A DNA stretch of 64,000 nucleotides, from NCBI RefSeq assembly GCF_003952185.1, contig NZ_RXFS01000004.1, forward strand, positions 1 to 64,000, given 5' to 3'. Both the position numbers and the translations under genes were made by a program. Position 1 is the stretch's first letter, and the number at the start of each line of letters is the position of its first letter. Shown piece by piece: positions 62,838-64,000 of the stretch. The DNA comes from Variovorax sp. 679. Lineage in GTDB: Bacteria; Pseudomonadota; Gammaproteobacteria; Burkholderiales; Burkholderiaceae_C. Under the pieces are notes generated by a model. It did no database searches and had not been told where the DNA came from. It saw only the letters and a list, made by a program, of their open reading frames with translations.

Positions 62838-63103
62838 TTTTGACGCACCTTTCCTCACGCGTGCAAATGCCCGCATGTCCTCTGGTTATGGCCTGGTTTT
62901 TTTGGCCGACACTACCCGCACAAATGCCTCTTAGTGTCTGCAATGCAGAAACTATTGCGCGGCCAAATGACTCGATGAAGGCAATACCAATGAACTAATT
63001 GTCATTTGTAATGCCTTGTTATTCAGAATACTATTTAAGTATTTGATCGATGCACTGGAAAGCCCGAGTGCATGATTTTTAATTTAACTCCAATTCCGCT
63101 GGC
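62838..63103. promoter_or_regulatory. AT-rich control region of the exopolysaccharide genes
   Basis: No gene is found in these 266 bases, which are clearly AT-richer than the rest of the window. An imperfect 14+14 dyad, GGCAATACCAATGA...TCATTTGTAATGCC (12 of 14 paired), lies at 62980-63015 with an eight-base spacer. A 13-base palindrome TCTGCAATGCAGA is at 62937-62949. Near the kinase gene a 7+7 hairpin ATGCACT/AGTGCAT (63050-63073) is followed on the plus strand by five T. These fit a promoter-operator for the priming transferase and an end signal for the gene before it. Confidence 0.45.
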
Positions 63104-64000
63104 TCAAGTGGAATCCCTGTTGGCATTGTATGTGTATTGCAACTGCTTGTAAGCGCCGTATTTGTAACCCCCGCTTCCAGCGTGCCGGCGGCTTAGATCT
63201 ATAGCATTCAGAATTACGCCATTTACCGATCTGCCCGCGTGCGCCAGCCTTCTGACGCTTTCGTTCAATTCGCCGAGCTGGGTTTTTTCGGCGCGTGCGA
63301 CGAGCAGCAGGGTGCTGGCAAGGGGCGCGACCGAGGCGGTGTCGGCGGCCACGAGAACCGGGGCCGTATCGATGATCACGAGGTCGTATTGCGGCGACAG
63401 CTTTTCCAGCACCTGGACGAACGACTCGCTGGTGAGCAGCTCCGCCGGATTCGGCGGAAGCACGCCCGTGGTGATGACGTCCAGGTTGGGCAGCACCGCC
63501 GGGCGGATGGCCCGGCTGAAATCGAGCGTGCCGGCGATCAGCTCGGACAGCCCCGAAGACCGCTGGATCGACAGGAACTGGTTGACCCGGCCCTTGCGCA
63601 GGTCCGCGTCGATCAGGAGCACGCGCTTTCCGGTGGCGGCGCTGATCGCCGCGAAGTTGACCGAGATGAAGGTCTTGCCGACGCCGGGCGTCGCGCCCGA
63701 GATGAGCAGCCGGTTGTTGGTCGCCTCCAGCATCGCGAACTGCAGCGCGGTGCGCAGGCTGCGAAGGCTTTCCACCGCCGGGTCTTCGGGGTGGAGGTGC
63801 GCCAGCACGTGCTTGCCGCTGGCCTTGTTCTCGATGTTCCTGTCGATGGTGCGCTGGGCGGGGCTCAGCGGAATGCTGCTGTAGACGTTGAGCCCGGTGT
63901 GGCTCTCGATCTCGCCCGGGTTGCGGATGCCGCCGAAGAAGGAACTGCGGGCGATCGCGGCGCCGATGCCGGCGGCCAGCCCGAGGATCGCCGCCAGCGC
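63104..64000 (-). CDS. Chain-length determinant / BY-kinase (Wzc-like), 3' part only
   Basis: The frame is open to the end of the window, so the N-terminal part is outside. The visible 298 residues start inside the membrane-proximal helix (ALAAILGLAAGIGAAIARSS) and continue into the bacterial tyrosine kinase domain. That domain has Walker A GATPGVGKTF, Walker A' LLIDADLRKG and Walker B YDLVIIDTAPV. The tail carries a tyrosine cluster (GYKYGAYKQLQYTYN) for autophosphorylation. It controls polymer length and export together with the Wzx/Wzy-like proteins downstream, and probably opens the operon. Confidence 0.93.
   Translation of the reverse strand, partial: ALAAILGLAAGIGAAIARSSFFGGIRNPGEIESHTGLNVYSSIPLSPAQRTIDRNIENKASGKHVLAHLHPEDPAVESLRSLRTALQFAMLEATNNRLLISGATPGVGKTFISVNFAAISAATGKRVLLIDADLRKGRVNQFLSIQRSSGLSELIAGTLDFSRAIRPAVLPNLDVITTGVLPPNPAELLTSESFVQVLEKLSPQYDLVIIDTAPVLVAADTASVAPLASTLLLVARAEKTQLGELNESVRRLAHAGRSVNGVILNAIDLSRRHAGSGGYKYGAYKQLQYTYNANRDST

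Overview
The window comes from a high-GC genome with strongly G/C-biased third codon positions. Gene content and neighbourhoods point to a betaproteobacterium of the Comamonadaceae, most likely Variovorax or a close relative: a TorF-type porin ahead of glnK-amtB, a glcDEF operon, lplT next to alr, TssQ-type T6SS genes and a Comamonadaceae-style intergenic repeat. The genus is inference from memory, not from a search. About 50 genes cover nearly all the sequence. No gene-free stretch exceeds 300 bases, and I see no tRNA, rRNA, CRISPR array, IS element, phage or origin.

Bases 1-26,343 hold most of a type VI secretion (T6SS) locus. A vgrG cut by the window edge and a second full vgrG lead a cargo-adaptor operon: DUF3592-like, DUF2169 fused to pentapeptide repeats, a pentapeptide-repeat protein, DUF3540, and DUF4150 PAAR-like. 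On the minus strand follow tssQ, an FHA protein (TagH) and a PP2C phosphatase. They are divergent from tssJ-tssK-tssL-tssM-tagF and a Ser/Thr kinase. These form a membrane complex plus the phospho-switch (kinase, FHA, phosphatase, TagF) that tunes firing. Sheath, Hcp, baseplate and ClpV genes are not in the window. Next come a membrane-spanning alpha/beta hydrolase whose 3' end is cut by an in-frame TAG, and, convergently, a phospholipase D-like protein.

Bases 26,487-37,572 are mostly housekeeping and metabolic genes. They include comM and a nitrogen-scavenging unit (porin, glnK, amtB) with a sigma-54 promoter and a terminator beyond it. An SMP-30 lactonase-like gene, a LysR regulator and glycolate oxidase glcDEF follow, then a small secreted protein.

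Bases 37,562-46,973 form a two-sided surface-adhesion locus. A CHASE2 histidine kinase, a LysM-FecR protein and an OmpR-type regulator lie on the minus strand. Divergent from them are a giant trimeric autotransporter adhesin, a BamE/OmpA-type lipoprotein and a degenerate receiver-domain protein.

Bases 46,962-55,372 carry glutathione peroxidase, two EamA exporters, lplT, alr, a LysR regulator, a membrane protein, an alpha/beta hydrolase and an unknown secreted protein. Bases 55,386-64,000 (all minus) are an exopolysaccharide operon: a BY-kinase/chain-length protein cut by the window end, a glycosyl-phosphotransferase, Wzy-like polymerase, pyruvyl transferase, glycosyltransferase, secreted glycosidase, Wzx-like flippase and a PhyH-type dioxygenase. 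Its non-coding stretches and the wzy gene are visibly AT-richer.
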